Source: Loxodes magnus | Taxonomy: Eukaryota; Ciliophora; Karyorelictea; Loxodida; Loxodidae | Length of the DNA: 64,000 bases | Assembly (NCBI GenBank): GCA_946699065.1 | Contig: CAMPDV010000016.1 | Coordinates: 1,426,001 to 1,490,000 of the forward strand | Direction: 5' to 3' | The notes under the pieces: model-generated | Told to the model about the DNA's origin: nothing | Database searches by the model: none | The model's input: only the letters and a program-made list of their open reading frames with translations | Program-made: the position numbers and the translations under genes | Part shown: piece after piece, positions 1 through 13,695 of the stretch | How positions within the stretch are numbered: position 1 is the stretch's first letter | Layout of the letters: each line of letters opens with the position of its first letter

Positions 1-256
1 CCGCTTTATTTTTTTATCTTACTGCTATTACTAATAACATGTGGACCAGCTGTAAGTTTTTATATAGTATTATATAACTTGCAACTCGAAATTCATGATA
101 AGCAAAATTATGAGCAAAAGTAGATTCCATAATTGTCAGGCTATATTTTCAGTTTTTATGCTTATATTGTTATTTCCACTCTTTTGGGGATTCTTAGCGA
201 TTTTTGCTCCTTGCATAATATGTAGCTATCTATTTATCTGCCTATGTGACATTTGA
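1..256 (+). CDS. C-terminal end of a multipass membrane protein (partial)
   Basis: The window opens inside this gene, in frame from base 1. Exon 1 (1-51) encodes a hydrophobic helix ending TCGPA. A 16-nt intron, GTAAGTTTTTATATAG at 52-67, follows. Exon 2 (68-256) has a short polar linker and then a long hydrophobic, cysteine-containing segment ending FICLCDI and UGA. Splicing is needed: without it the frame leaves the second membrane helix. Two membrane passes are visible, but the family cannot be named from about 80 residues. The upstream part lies outside the window. The intron-exon frame closure is what I rely on. Confidence 0.6.
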
Positions 257-1378
257 TAAAATAATAAATTTCTTTTATTTTTTCTTATATAATCAGATTG
301 AAAATAAATAAGCTATATCACATATCTCTTTATATCTTCCTCATTTTATTTCCAGACAAATATTTCTTAATTATGCGAAGATTTTAAAAAATCAAGCTCC
401 TACAATACAATAATGGTTATTTAAAGATTGATAAACTAGCTTTCCTAGAAGTATGATTTAAAACTTTTATTTAAAGAGATCAATTTAATATCTAAATCTA
501 TCAAATTTATTAAAAGATAATTATTTAATTAGCTCAAGTTACTATAAGAGTTGAATCTTAATATTAAAATAGGAGTTATCAAGTTATAACATTACGCTTT
601 TTCTTTTCACTTTAAGAGTTAAAAAGAAGTAGATTTTAATTTCTAAGACTGAAATAATTTATAGAAAATAGTTTTTGAATGGATGTAAATTTTAAAAGAG
701 GCAATTAATTTAGATCTTTTGGTTATTTATATTTGTCCTTTCTCTTTAAATTTAAATTAAAATCTTAAAATAAAATTTCTGAAACTAAATTTTATTAATT
801 AGTCTTTTATTCTTTATGAGTGAAGAATATATAAAATTTAATGAAATATATCAAACATAAACTAAAATTCTGGAAAGAGCTTACTATTTTATTAAAGTTA
901 CGAAGAAGTTGCAAGTTAATCAAAGTTGATCTGTTTATTGGTAAATTATGCCTATATTTTTAGATGATATTCTACTATGAGATTTAATTACGTGAAAGTG
1001 AGATTAATTGAAAAGCTAACTAGTTTAGTTTTACAATTTTTCATTCAGTAGTTAGAAAGGAAATTTAGCTTTTAAGGTTAATCTTATGAATTTTATATTT
1101 GATAGAGTATCTACTAATTGTACGAATTACATTCTAAATCTTACTCCAATAACAAAATTCTTTTGCTTGAATTAAAATTTTTATTGTCCTGAAGCCCTTT
1201 ATTTGGTCCAAAATAACTTAATTGATAACGTAATACTTTATTAATATTATATCTATCTAGAAAGACTTCATGATAATATAAACTTCCTTTAAGATAAGGC
1301 TACATGCTTAGAAAAGTAAATAGGAAGTATATTTAGATTAAATTAATAAAAAATGTGTATAAGCTAAATTTACTCTAC
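257..1378. other. AT-rich intergenic region
   Basis: No recognisable gene. A possible 87-residue frame (816-1102, +, with a 23-nt intron at 941-963) exists. It needs two adjacent UGA codons at its splice junction, so I did not accept it. Confidence 0.5.
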
Positions 1379-2491
1379 TCAGTCTTAATCCTTGGTACCT
1401 TCTTTTGTTATTATTTTACCAATTAAAACTTCTAACTGTTTAGTCCTCTATAATAATAAAATTTACTTGGAGTTCATTTTAGATTTATTAATATAACTCA
1501 GAAAATTTCTTCTTATTAACTGAAGATTTGTCGCTCTATCTAGATGAAACCGATTTTGGTCTTTAATATTCATATTTTATTTTTTAATCTTTCAATTATT
1601 GTCCGATTTTATTTTATAAACCTTAGACTTCTTCTATTATTACAGGCATATTTTAAATCTAATTAAACTTAGAGCTCATAGAATTTGGAATTTATAGATT
1701 AACATGCTACATTTTTTATCTCGATGGTGCACTCATTCTTTATGTCGAAGCAGTTTTAGGTCTTGATTACTATTACTGTTTATTTCCTTTTTAGATATTT
1801 AATCCTTAAGCTTGAATTTCTAGTTAACTTGGAGATATTTCATATGATTTTACTAAAATCTTGTCTCCATTTCTAACTTTTGTTCCTTAAAATTGACTTG
1901 ATATATTAGAGCTACAATGCGAACGTGCTGACTATCTTGATCCACATCTTTATTACTAGTTTAAGTTGCTGCATTAAATAGGTTACTCCTGCTAACGATA
2001 ACTCTGAGCTTATTACACTTTATTAGATTAATCTCTTTTCCTTGCTTCCAAATTATTGGAATTTTTACTTTCACTCCTAAAAATAAAATAAAATTAGCTT
2101 ACATTTGTAAATTCTAGGTTACAGCTTGATGAATAGGAATTTTTTTGGTAGTATAGAGTTCTTATTATTATGGCTATTCTTAATTGAAATTAATTAGATT
2201 TTTATCCTCAGGAATGACACTGTTATTTCAACCAAATTTAGATTTTTCACTTATGGTGCTTTCTTCATACTAATACTAATTCATATTGGATTTATTAAAG
2301 TCTGTTCTTAGCAATCTGGAAGATATAGGGCGAAGCATAGGGAACTTTTAGAAATTGTTATGCTTTTTTTACCAGAAATATATGAACTTCCTATCAATAT
2401 CATTGTAATAATCCTCAAGAGTCCCTATTTCTTTATCTACTCTTTGCTTTCAAAACATATGCTCTGAGTGGTACGAAAGACTATTAGCCAT
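1379..2491 (-). CDS. Ser/Gln/Lys-rich protein with C-terminal coiled coil, unknown
   Basis: The start ATG is 2491-2489 (MANSLSYHSEHM) and the stop UGA is 1381-1379. Two introns, 26 nt (2077-2102) and 19 nt (1448-1466), both GTAA...TAG, leave exactly 356 codons, giving a 355-residue protein. Two UGA codons lie inside. The N-terminal third is mixed charged sequence. The middle is Ser/Gln/Arg-rich low complexity (SAPSRQKM, PKSVSSRQSDKSS), typical of ciliate cytoskeletal or scaffold proteins. The C-terminus (FSELYQQIQNELQ then RTKQLEVLIGKI) looks like a coiled coil spanning the second intron. No known domain was recognised. The charged composition and exact frame closure favour a real gene, although each intron is inferred. 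Confidence 0.58.
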
Positions 2492-5400
2492 TTATATTTA
2501 CAAGCGATAATTATTATTTTAGTCTTTAATAAATAGTCTAAATAATAATAGGCTCCTAGCATTCTGAAATAAAGTACTCCAAATATATTTTCATTAAGTA
2601 AGTAAAGATAGATAACAGAGAAGATAAATGCTCTAGTTAAAGCTTACCATTCTCATTACTCTAGCAAGATAAGCAAGAAAACTTTTATCTTCTCTACTAG
2701 AACAATAAAGCAAAGCTAATTTAGAATACATTCAAATCCCTAAACTAAAATTAAGAGGTAATAAGTTCTTAATATGTATATGATTTAAGTAATGGCAAAA
2801 GGCATTTATTTATCATTGAATTAACTTTTAATCTATAGAGCTTAATTAACAACTAACTAATAGTTTAATTATTATCTTACATCAAAATTATTTCTTGTCT
2901 ATTTCGTATTTTTAATTCTACTCCTAAAATTAATAAGTATAAATATCTTAAAAGTAGGAAATGAATGAGAAGGATTGAATAGAGATGCGAATCTGTAAAG
3001 TGTTAAGTATTGTTTCAGTTTATGATAAATTAATCAGAAAGTAGAATAGCGAAGCTATATTGATATAGCTATAAAATCTCATCTTATGGTCATTTATTTT
3101 TAACTTCTGATTATTCTATGCAATTAAGGAATAGTATCTCAAACAAAAAAAATTGTGATGTATATAAGGAATTTAAAATAAGACTAAATTATGTAATATT
3201 AGTAATTCTATCTTAATTTAAGAAAATAGGAATATATAAAATTAAGTCTGCTTATTGAAAGAAACTAATAACTTACTAATTTTAAGAGAGTAAAATGAGA
3301 TAATCTTAATAATAGCAATGGATAATTCTTTAAAATCATAGTTATTAAGTAAAGAGATTATTTAGTTAAGCTTAATAATAATTAAGACTAATCAAAGCTA
3401 ATATAAGTTAATCTAAAAGCTTATTTGAAGTTATTTTATATGAGTCTTATCTTTTTATGGATTTATATGAATTATCTAATTTTATTATCTTACCTGTTTA
3501 AATGAAAAAGCTCAAGTAGGATGAAAACGTTGGAAAACATTTTCTATTCTTGAAGTAAAATTGGCTAATAAAGATAAAAACCATCTATTGTAATTAAATA
3601 GCAGAATTAGTGAAATAAATGAAAAATATATACTAAGACTTATAGCTATTTAAATATAGCTTAAATATACTCTACTAGCAAATCAAGCATTTTAGAAAGC
3701 ATTTGCATAATATATGAACATAAAGATTTAAATGTAGCTGTCAATTATTTTTTCTTATGTATATTTCTTATTTGCTGTAATATTAGAGTTATTTCTTGGA
3801 AAATAATCTTCATCATTCCCCTTTTTTATTGCATTAAAGTTGCTTATTTTGAAGTATATTGCTTTAATAATTTATCAAATATATCCATGATATAAAGTAA
3901 ACTTCATCTTATTAATGTGAAATTTCTAGATTTAAATAAAAGACATTGCATTTCAGAAAATTCCAGATTGAAGGCTGAATTATGCAATAAGTGAAGAATG
4001 TAAGAAATCAAACTATGACTTTCTTGTCTTAAATTAAGAAATCATGTTTGAGGAGTAAAATTTCATGTTTAAATTAGCTTCTGATGATTAAAACTTTACC
4101 AAATGAGACTTTCTCTTGATTAAAAGAAATAAATAGGAATTGTTAGTAATTTTATCATTTTACTTTAAGTTAAGGTTTAAAAATAAAGCTGAAATTTTAA
4201 TTGAAAAATCCACAGCAAATTTATAATAATCAAAGAAAAAAAAAAAAACCTAAATATGAAAGTATAATAGACTCTAGTTTTATTTTCTAGATAATTAAAA
4301 TAAAGCTCTCCATATTAGCTTGTTTGTTATAAGACTATTAAATACATTTCCAAAAATTAAAGTCTTAAAGTTTATTCCAATGTTCAGATTTAATTTAAAT
4401 GACTAGCACTAGAATAATTAAATTGATCTTTTAATTTTGGATATTTAGGGATATAAATCTCAATTTTCATCTATTCTATTTTAAAATAAAACTTAAGCAA
4501 ATTTCAATTTTATAATTATAAATATCAAGTAAGCTTAATATAGTCTCGTTCTATTCATCCAAGAAAAATAGATAGGAATATCATAAAAAATATTTAAATT
4601 TGTGGAAGTTAAAAAAAGAGATTAGATTTAATTAAAGTATTGATTAACGAAATCACAAAGTATTAACTGATATAATGACAAATAATATACTTTTATTCAT
4701 ACTTGCTATCTTCTTCCCCTGTACTCTTTCTCTAAGTTTGCATTTTTTTATTAATAGTATAATTATAAAAATGAAAGCTATATTAATAGTCATTGCAAAA
4801 ATGAAAGTTAAGCGATATTTATGAAAAATGATTTGTGATATTCTAGTGAAAAATGCTAGAAAGCTGTTTTTATTTATAACCTAAAGAAATAATAAGCATT
4901 TTAGGTAATTATTAGCAATATTTATGCTTAATTATCAATAGTACTTCTCTAACTTCAATCAATATTTACTCTTAAAATTCTAACTCTATTTTCTAATAAT
5001 GCTAATAGAATAGTTTTATACAAATTTTAACTTTAAAATTTCCAAAAATTTAGTTTTCAGTTAAATGTTACTATGAACTAAGAGTAGTTCAAATCTTATT
5101 AGATATATTAAAATGCTTAATATATTTAAATTACGACTAAAACTATTAGCTGCTTTATCTTAAAGCCATATCCTTTATTTTCAATTTATGTTCAAAGTAA
5201 AAATAGTTGCAAGTGAATCTTTCTCTTTCAGCTAATCTAAATTGAAAATATCTACTTACTAAGCTTTAACTCTTAAGCGTAATTAAATCAATCTTCATAT
5301 TTTATAGTTCTATATATTTAAATTTTGTATCTTATGTAATTTTGAATAGCTTACCCCTTTTTCTCGCTTTATAAATATAAAAGTTATTTCTATTTATTTC

Positions 5401-7183
5401 CTAAACTATAAAGCTCTGAAACTAAAGCTTAACTTTCCTTTTAGATTAAACTAGAAGCAAACTATCTAGCATACCAAAGAATTTACACATTTCCAACTGG
5501 ATAATTTGTTAATATTACTTTATTAATCAAAAAGATTTAAGGTGCTAGCTATACACACAATCTTATACTTAATCCAGCTTACTTTTTTAGAATCTCTTTC
5601 ATTAAGCAAAAGTTTAATTAGATATATCCAACAGTCAAGTTTTTTACTTTTAACTATATAATACTTCTTAGCCTTCTCTAAATAATGCCAAAAAGACATT
5701 TGCTAAATTAAATAGTATATTTGAAGTATTTTCAGCTTTAAAAAATAGATGTTTAAAAGGATAAGAAAGATAAATCTAGCAAGGTCTATTAATTCAGTTA
5801 GCATCAAAGAAAATCAAAAGCTTGAAATGTTTGCTTAAATGCTTACTAGATAATTAATCTGATACACTTGGTTAGTAAAATAATTTAATAGAAAGAAGAT
5901 AAGGAAAAATTATTTAACTGCAATATATTTATATAAACTGAGACATTAAAATAGATTTTTATTCTATATAAATGAGTATTGTATAAGACACCTTGAAGAA
6001 AGGCTAAATTATTAAGACTGTTTAATGATTTAAGATAGATAAAGAAATATTAAAAAGGTAGTAAGTTGCATTGCTTCATTTAATGCTATCACTTAGTTCA
6101 TTTTTGATTAATTAAATTGCTCTAACTTAAAGAAAACTAGAAACTACAAAATTAGATGTAATTTCGGAAATAAGAAAGGTGGATAATTTGTCTTAGTTTA
6201 ATCAACATTACCTTTTATATAGATAATAGAAGCTTAATACTGTTTTAATAGCTTTTTTATATGATATTGATTACTTCATAAAGTTAAAAAAATTATAAGG
6301 GACTCTAAATTATAAAAGTGGATTATACAAGTTTAGTTATTTATTACTTACTTATCTAAACATTTTTTTATCGTCTAATTCTTTCCTATTTTAGTTTAGT
6401 GCTCTTGCATGTTTTTTAATGTTCATTCATTAAGTGTATTTTTAACTAAATATTCTACAAATTTTGATTATAGTTAAAAACTTTAGTGTATTTAGCATTC
6501 AGATATACATTTTAAAAGTCAAGTTGTATATTCTAAATCTTCTTGAGTTATCTGTCCTTTTATTATATAATACTTACACTCTAATTTGGCTAAAATTGCA
6601 ATTTACAAATTTTAATGCTATTTTCAATATAGCTCATTGCTCTTTCCATTTTCTCTTAAATTTTTAAGATATAAGTCCTTTTTGAAGCAATAATCTTCCT
6701 TGATGATACTATAAATATCTTTTCTATTCCTTTAATCTCAGAATTAGATAACTCACTTATTCTTGATATTGTTTACTAAATCTTACAAGCAATAAAACTC
6801 CTAATCTTAAAACTTGCTTTTAAATTTTTATAGCTTGATTAATTTAAATATCCTTATTCACTAAACGAGCAAATGAAGCTGTTAGTTAATATTTTTAATA
6901 TTAATAAGTTGGCATCAAGCGTTATTAACAAATTTATAAGCAAAGCTTGGGAAACTTAATTTCAATTTACTTCCTTTACAGTTAGCATAATTTGTGGTAG
7001 ATATCAGATAGATTTAAATAGATTAATCTAGAGCTAGTTACAATAGATTAGCTGATATTTGTTTATAATTAAATGAAAATCTAAAATTACCCTTAAACTT
7101 TTTAAGTTAGTTAGAAAAATCCCTAATTCATTGTTTGGTTATTTAAGATTTATCCCTAAATCTAATTATAATTCATTACAAGA
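2492..7183. other. long AT-rich spacer without a supported gene
   Basis: 4.7 kb of AT-rich sequence with scattered short open frames and no motif. Two small frames could be real but cannot be separated from chance: 2963-3112 (+, about 49 codons) and 3501-3716 (+, about 71 codons). A 12-A run lies near 4233. No RNA gene or repeat array was seen. Confidence 0.5.
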
Positions 7184-10100
7184 ATGTAGCTTTCATATCT
7201 TTCCTTTACTCTATTGAGTTATTTATCCTTGGCTTAGGCTTCCATAATGCTAGAATTCTATGTTGCTCCTTTAGCTAATTATTAGGAATTGAATTCATAA
7301 GCTATTCCAGATGGATCTTTTGAAAAACCATTTACTAAACTTGCATAAGCTTTAGCTAACATTCCTGAAAACTCATTTGGTGTTATATAAATGTCTCCTC
7401 ATTAGCATATTATCTAATGCTAAGAAACGAAAGATATTAAATTTTGTGATATTACTAATGCTGATCAAAAATAAAAATAGCTAAGACTTCTAACCATCAA
7501 AACTTACTAAAATTGTACCTAAACGTAATCTTTAAGTTTAATGTGCTATAAGAATACTAATTCAAACATAGCCACTTTAAGTCTCCAGTAGCTTACTTAA
7601 TTTAGATTGTAAAATGACTCCATAACTTTAAAGAACTTAATCATTACTGCAGAAAATATTTGGTAGTCAATTAACTGTCAGGATTAAAACTGCTTAGACT
7701 CCTCTTAGTTCCACTTTATCTAAGGGAGTAACTCAATAGTTAGGATTATAAATTCAAGCATTGAGAAGTTTAATATTGATAAAGCCATTTTGATAGAAAT
7801 AGAGAAAAGTCACTTAGAAATATTGAACGCTTCAATAAGCTAAAACTAAGGGTAATAGATTCTTAAAGCTTAGTATTCGAGTGTAGTGATTTAAAATAGC
7901 TAGATAAGTAAAAATGAAGGTAGTTACTTATTTTAAGTTGAAGCATAAAATTGTTTAGTAATAGGAAATAAGTTTTAGGAAAATAAAGGAAGTATCATTT
8001 ATAGTGTAAATGCAAAAGTCTAAATTAGCTAAAACTAATTTATACGTAATAATGGAATATAGGGAACTGTTTTAATTTCACAGTAGGGAAATATTTATTT
8101 GATAGATAATCAATTTCAAGAAAATGCTGCTTCTATTGCAGGGGGTGTTTTTTCCTTTAGCTTTAACTAAGTAGAAATTTAGAATAACGACTTCATAAAT
8201 AATAGTGCTGTTAAGGGAGGCGTTATGTCAACCCTTAAATCAAACTTAACTATAGATAATTCTCTAGTATTTTAAAGTAAAGCTTCGTATGGAGGATTTA
8301 TCTATGCTGATATGTCATAAATCTAAGTCTTTAATTCGAACTTTCAAAGGAACTAAGGAAAAGTAGGAGGAGTCTTTTATGCTCAGCTAAGCACATTTAT
8401 AACAGCAAACAATTTCTTTGCTAATAACTCAGCTCAACACTAAGGTGGATGTGGATTTATAAGTTTTGAGAGTTCATTTTCAGCAAATAATACAAGATTC
8501 GAATAAAATTAGCAAAGCGAAGGAGTTTTATATATCTAGCAATCCCATTTGTCTCTATGGGATTGCTGATTTATAAGCAATATGGCTTAATCATAGTCTT
8601 CGGCTATTTTCATACATAGTTCTTGGGCTCAGCCTCATAGTATAGTAAATAGAGTTGAATTCGTAAATAACTTTGCAGGAGTTGCTCTAATTTTTATTTA
8701 TGGAAGTACCTTAATCTTAAATGAAGTATAGTTTAATAATAATAACGCTATGATGTAAACCTCAGGAGTTTTAAGTTGGAGAGCTAATCTAGAAATTTAC
8801 AATTCAATACTATAAAATTAATCTGGATATGATGGAAGCTTTTTTAATATAGACTTTGGCACTTCTTTAATAGTCAGTGGATGTACCTTTTACAATGCTT
8901 AGGGTTTTGAGTATGGTGGAGCTATTTACTCATCAATGTCCTTTTTAATGATCTCAAGCTCCCATTTCAAAAACATGACAGCTCCTTTTGGAGGAGCAGT
9001 TTATGCTTAAAAGATGACATAAATCAAGCTTATTAATGTAACTTTCGAAAATTGCAATAGCTAAGTGTATGGGTCAGTTCTTTATTAGTCTCTATCATCT
9101 GCAGAGATACATGGAAACTAGATTTCTAAGATTTAGAATGTTGCAATTGTGTCATAAGAAAGTTAACTCCTTATTAATAAAACCCAATTTTTATATGGAG
9201 CAAGTTAAAATTAAGGTTCAGCCTTATTATCAACTGATGCTTAGTCTTTATAAATATCTAACTCTATTTTTAGCACTCAAAGGGCTTTATACGGAGCATG
9301 CATCAATATTTACAACAAAGCACCTAAAGCGCAGTACGTAGTTGAAAAGAATGACTTTGAGAAATGCGAGTCATATGAAGGAGGAGCAGTATACTCTCTT
9401 AACGCTAATGTAATGTTTAAAGAGAATTAGTTTAATGAAAATAGAGTTATACAAAGCACCCTCTTCAAAAGCAGAGGAGGAGCTGTTAGAATATTATGTG
9501 AAAGGCAATATTCATGCAACTACCATTTCGTCAAGAATCTATTCCATTACAATAAAGTACTTACTCAAGCTAGTGAAGGAGGAGCTATAAGCTGGCAGGG
9601 AACTCCACCTACCTTTGATCCATAACTAAACAATTCAGAAGCTTGCAAGTATTTCAAAGGAAATGAAGCTAAGTTTGGTAAAAACATAGCTTCTTTTGCT
9701 TATTAGCTTGTTAATTAAAGTGAATCATATATCCTAGATATTCTATAAGACTGTGACTAAACTTATTCAGATATTATCTAAAACTAATCAATATCAGATT
9801 TCAAGGTAGTACCAGGGATGCTTATTTCTAGCTATAAAGTATATTTAACAGATTATTACAACTAACTAGTACAAACTGACTCAGAATCTATTATGCAAAT
9901 ATTTTCCTAAAACTCCCAACTTTCAGGACTGACAAGAATATAAGCAGAAAAAGGAATTTATAACTTAGAAAATTACATAATTAAAGCTAAAACTGGAGAG
10001 TAAGTAGAAGTAGTAGCTGAATCTAATCAAATTATATAAGACTAAATAAATAGAAACTTTAAAATGAACAATTAAATCATTCTTCACATCATTATCGATA

Positions 10101-12535
10101 AATGCTTGAGTGGCTAGGTTTTTATCAATTAAAATGAATGCCAAAATTGCCTGTACGGCTAATATTCTTTGGATAAGAAAAGTGGACAATGCAATGAGTG
10201 TAAAAACGGAATGAATTGCTATGGCTGAGATTTAGTTACACCAAAATAAGGTTACTGAAAAGAAAAATTTAGCACAGATAAAATACATAAATGTCCAGTA
10301 AAAGATTCATGTCTTGGAACTTAAATTAATAATTAGTTTATACTTAGTTACTTATAAGATTCTAACTAAAGTGCTAGAGAATAAATGAAAGAATAGATAA
10401 ACTGAAAAGGAGAATGCTAATGGAAATATGAAGGGAATTTATGTGCAGTATGTAAATAAGGATATAGCAAAAAGCTATTGCTCAAATGTGAAAAGTGTGA
10501 AGAGTTTACAACGGCACTAATAATTGAAATAATTTCTATTCTATCTTTTGTAGTTTTAGTGATATTCCTAGCAGTGAGAACATTATCATCTATTCTTAAG
10601 AGAAATAATTATTATGGTATATATCTTAAGATTTTAGTTAATTACATGCAGATTTTTTCCCTATTTTAACAATTTGATTTTAACTGAAGCGACTAATTTA
10701 AATCATTCTTTTAAATCCATTCAGTCACTAATGCAGCAACATCTAACGTATTTAGTCCAGATTGTATATTCCAACATTTAAAAGAAGACAGATATTATTA
10801 TAAAGTAGCAACCTTTTTAACATTTTTTATAGCCTTTGCAATATCGATTTCCGTGCTTGTCCTTTTTTATTCCTTTATTACCAAAAAGTTATACCTCAAC
10901 AATCCCCTGTTTACTACTATATTAGTAGTAGCATTCTTCCAGATGCATGCTAATGTAACTAAAACAACTTTCAGTTCCTTAAGCTGCTATAACATTTCTA
11001 ATGATAAGTAAGTATTAAATGAATATACTGACATAGTATGCTGAGGCAAAGAGCACAGTATATTTGTGTTTTCATTTGTTCTACCTGGAATTATAATTTA
11101 CGTATTTTTCGTTCCTTTTTTATTACTAGTCTACCTATGAAAGAACAGAAAGAACATCTAAAAGCCTGAGGTAAAAACAAGAGTTGGATACTTCATTATA
11201 GGCTTTAAGCAAGACTTCTTATACTGGGAATTTGTTAAAATATACGAGAAATTTGCGATTTCAGCTGTCCTTGTTTTCCTCTAGAATAAGTCAAAAACCT
11301 TTCAATTTACAGTACTACTAGCAATAATTCTAATCGCTATATGAATCTAATAGAGATATAAGCCATTTGCTGAAAAATCGCTCAATAAACTTGAGATGAA
11401 GAGTTTATAAAACTCATGCCTAATAATAATATGTGGAATATACTTTGAAAACGAGGATAGAATAGATGTTATTGACTGAGTTTTGTTTCTAATTGTTGTT
11501 TTTACTAACTTAAATTTCGCTATTGCCTGACTACATAGTGTGCTAATTCAAATGGGGTATTCATTGCAAGTACTATCACCAATACTTTATAGAAAATACT
11601 GATTCCTTAAGCAAGATTTGAGATTGTTTGAAATAGTCTAGCAATGGGAGAAGAAGTTTAATTATTCTGAAAAGGATGCCTTCAACATAAAGATGGAAAA
11701 ATCAATAATAAAATTTTAAAAATCAGAGCAATTCTCTAGTTAAGTTTGGAAAATGGTGCTCAACTATAAGTAAAATTAAGTAATTTGTGATGATAAAAAA
11801 TAGCTCTTTAATGAAAATATACTAGACTGCGAAAATAAATTTTATAAGGAATAAAAAGTTAAATTTAAAGACCCGAAAATACCAAATTTAATAAAGCAGA
11901 TAGAGTTCTAGCTACTTAAAGATATGGATTTATATGATTTGTAGAAGCAAATGACTATTCAGAAGTACTGAGACTTTCTACAGTATTTAAATCACATTTT
12001 TAAAGAGTTCAACAATAAATACGAATATTTATAGCAAGTCCAAGTTATCTCTCCTTCTTTGAATTAGAAATAAAGTTGCAAAGAAAAAAATTTAATGGCT
12101 AATATATAAAATTAACTTTCTCCAATCAGTGAAAGTCCTTCCAATTCTTAAGAGAGTAAAAACTATGATACGATGCTTCATAATGAATCAGCTACTGAAG
12201 ACTTTTATAAGAATTTAGAAACTCCAAAATTTTAATTTCCAGGATAAAAGTAAGAAAATGTGAAAAAAGAATAAATAACCTAAAATAAGGATTTATAAAA
12301 GGAATTTGAAAAAGAAAAAGTGGAAAAGCAATTTGATTAGGAACAAAGAGTATCCCATATTAAAACTTAAAATAATTTGACATTTGGAAACAGTAGCTTA
12401 AATTAGAGTAATCTTATAACTTATGCTACATCTAATAAGAACGACTAATCATTCGAGTAAGTTAGGCTAGTAAAAGTTTAAAAAGTGTCTAGAAAATATT
12501 TTAAATAAGATGAATCATTGAATAGCCAACATTGA
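7184..12535 (+). CDS. large secreted-type beta-helix, Cys-rich, multipass membrane protein
   Basis: One uninterrupted frame of 1,784 codons (1,783 residues), from ATG 7184 to UGA 12533-12535, with no intron. It has 12 internal UGA codons read as Trp. A signal peptide is clear (MQLSYLSFTLLSYLSLAQA). Residues ~150-850 carry repeated short beta strands with many Asn and GGA/GGV turns (EGGAVY, SEGGAIS, GGVFYA). This is the pattern of right-handed parallel beta-helix (pectin-lyase-like) proteins. Residues ~970-1095 are Cys-rich with CxxC pairs, resembling growth-factor-receptor-type repeats. From ~1105 to ~1480 there are six or more hydrophobic helices. A Gln/Lys/Ser-rich cytoplasmic tail of about 300 residues follows. 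Ciliates have large families with this plan, mostly uncharacterised. A cell-surface sensing or adhesion role is only inference. Confidence 0.93.
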
Positions 12536-13695
12536 AAAATTTTGTAATAGTTTACATTTAATTAAATTTAACATAGCAAGATTAAAATTATCAAATATAT
12601 ACTATTAATTTATCTTTAAATTTATCAATATATTTGAAGTTCTCTCAATCTGGTTGATTTATTTCTACTTCTATTATTTTTTAATCCTTCTAGGTTGGTT
12701 AGTAAATTGCTATAAATCATTTGTAGCTGCATTTTTTTATTTTTTTTAGATAAAATTTTAACTTAAATTTACTTTCCACTTTTATTATTTGCAGAGGATA
12801 AGAGAAAACTATTTAAGCTACTAAATATAAAGGATGAGTTATATTTATTTAAGTTACTATACTTACTTATTTAAAATACATCTCGTAAATAGGGTAAACT
12901 TAACCATTTATAAACCTTCAATTCCTATATTGAAAACACCTCTATTTCAATAAGCTCTACTTTGAAAATATTCAGTTATTTGATATTTTTATTAATTTAA
13001 CCTGTTTAATAATAAGCTAAACAATTATCCTACAGCTATCAACTTAAAGCAAGCTATTAATAACCCAAGGTTTATAAATTGACTCATATATTTATATATA
13101 AACCCTTTCTCTTATTACATTGCTATTAATTTTCAGAGTTTAGAAATAATAAATAAGCTATTTTATCTTGCTGCCTTCTCCAAATAAGATTTGGTTTTCC
13201 TTAATTCTTAGTAAAATAATGTACTAAAAATGGATCAGACTTGATAGTATATAAGCTAATGATTATAATATAACTAAAAGCTGCTTCACTAGAGATATTT
13301 AATGAAAAGTATCAATCATTATTTAAGAGTATCTCAACAAAGATACTTTATTACAATATTATAATAATCTTATTCTATTATCTTGGCTATTCAAAGTTAG
13401 CTTACTAAAGCTACATTATAATATTTTAATTTGCAACCTTAAAATACATGATACATATGCTACCTTAAAGGAAGTACATACTAGTTTGATACCTCTTCAA
13501 AAATATGACTTCTTTGCTTAATAGTTGAAAGGTTTTTATAATATAACTAATGGTTTTGTAAATATGGGTAGAGATATTCAATAATCGAATAAGGATAACA
13601 AAGAAAGTTAAAAGTGAATAGTTGAAATATTAAGTGACAAGTTAATTGATAATAATATCGCTTGAGAATAAATAAATGTAAGTTCAAATACTATA
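12536..13695. other. AT-rich intergenic region
   Basis: Convergent 3' flanks of the beta-helix gene and the gene at 13696-14586. Nothing recognisable. Confidence 0.5.

Noticed and set aside
816..1102. 87-residue frame with a 23-nt intron beginning MSEEYIKFNEIYQ
   Set aside because: Needs two adjacent UGA codons at the splice junction, and the second half has spacer composition.
9069..9341. Standard-code plus-strand frame of 90 residues
   Set aside because: Out-of-frame shadow inside the beta-helix gene.
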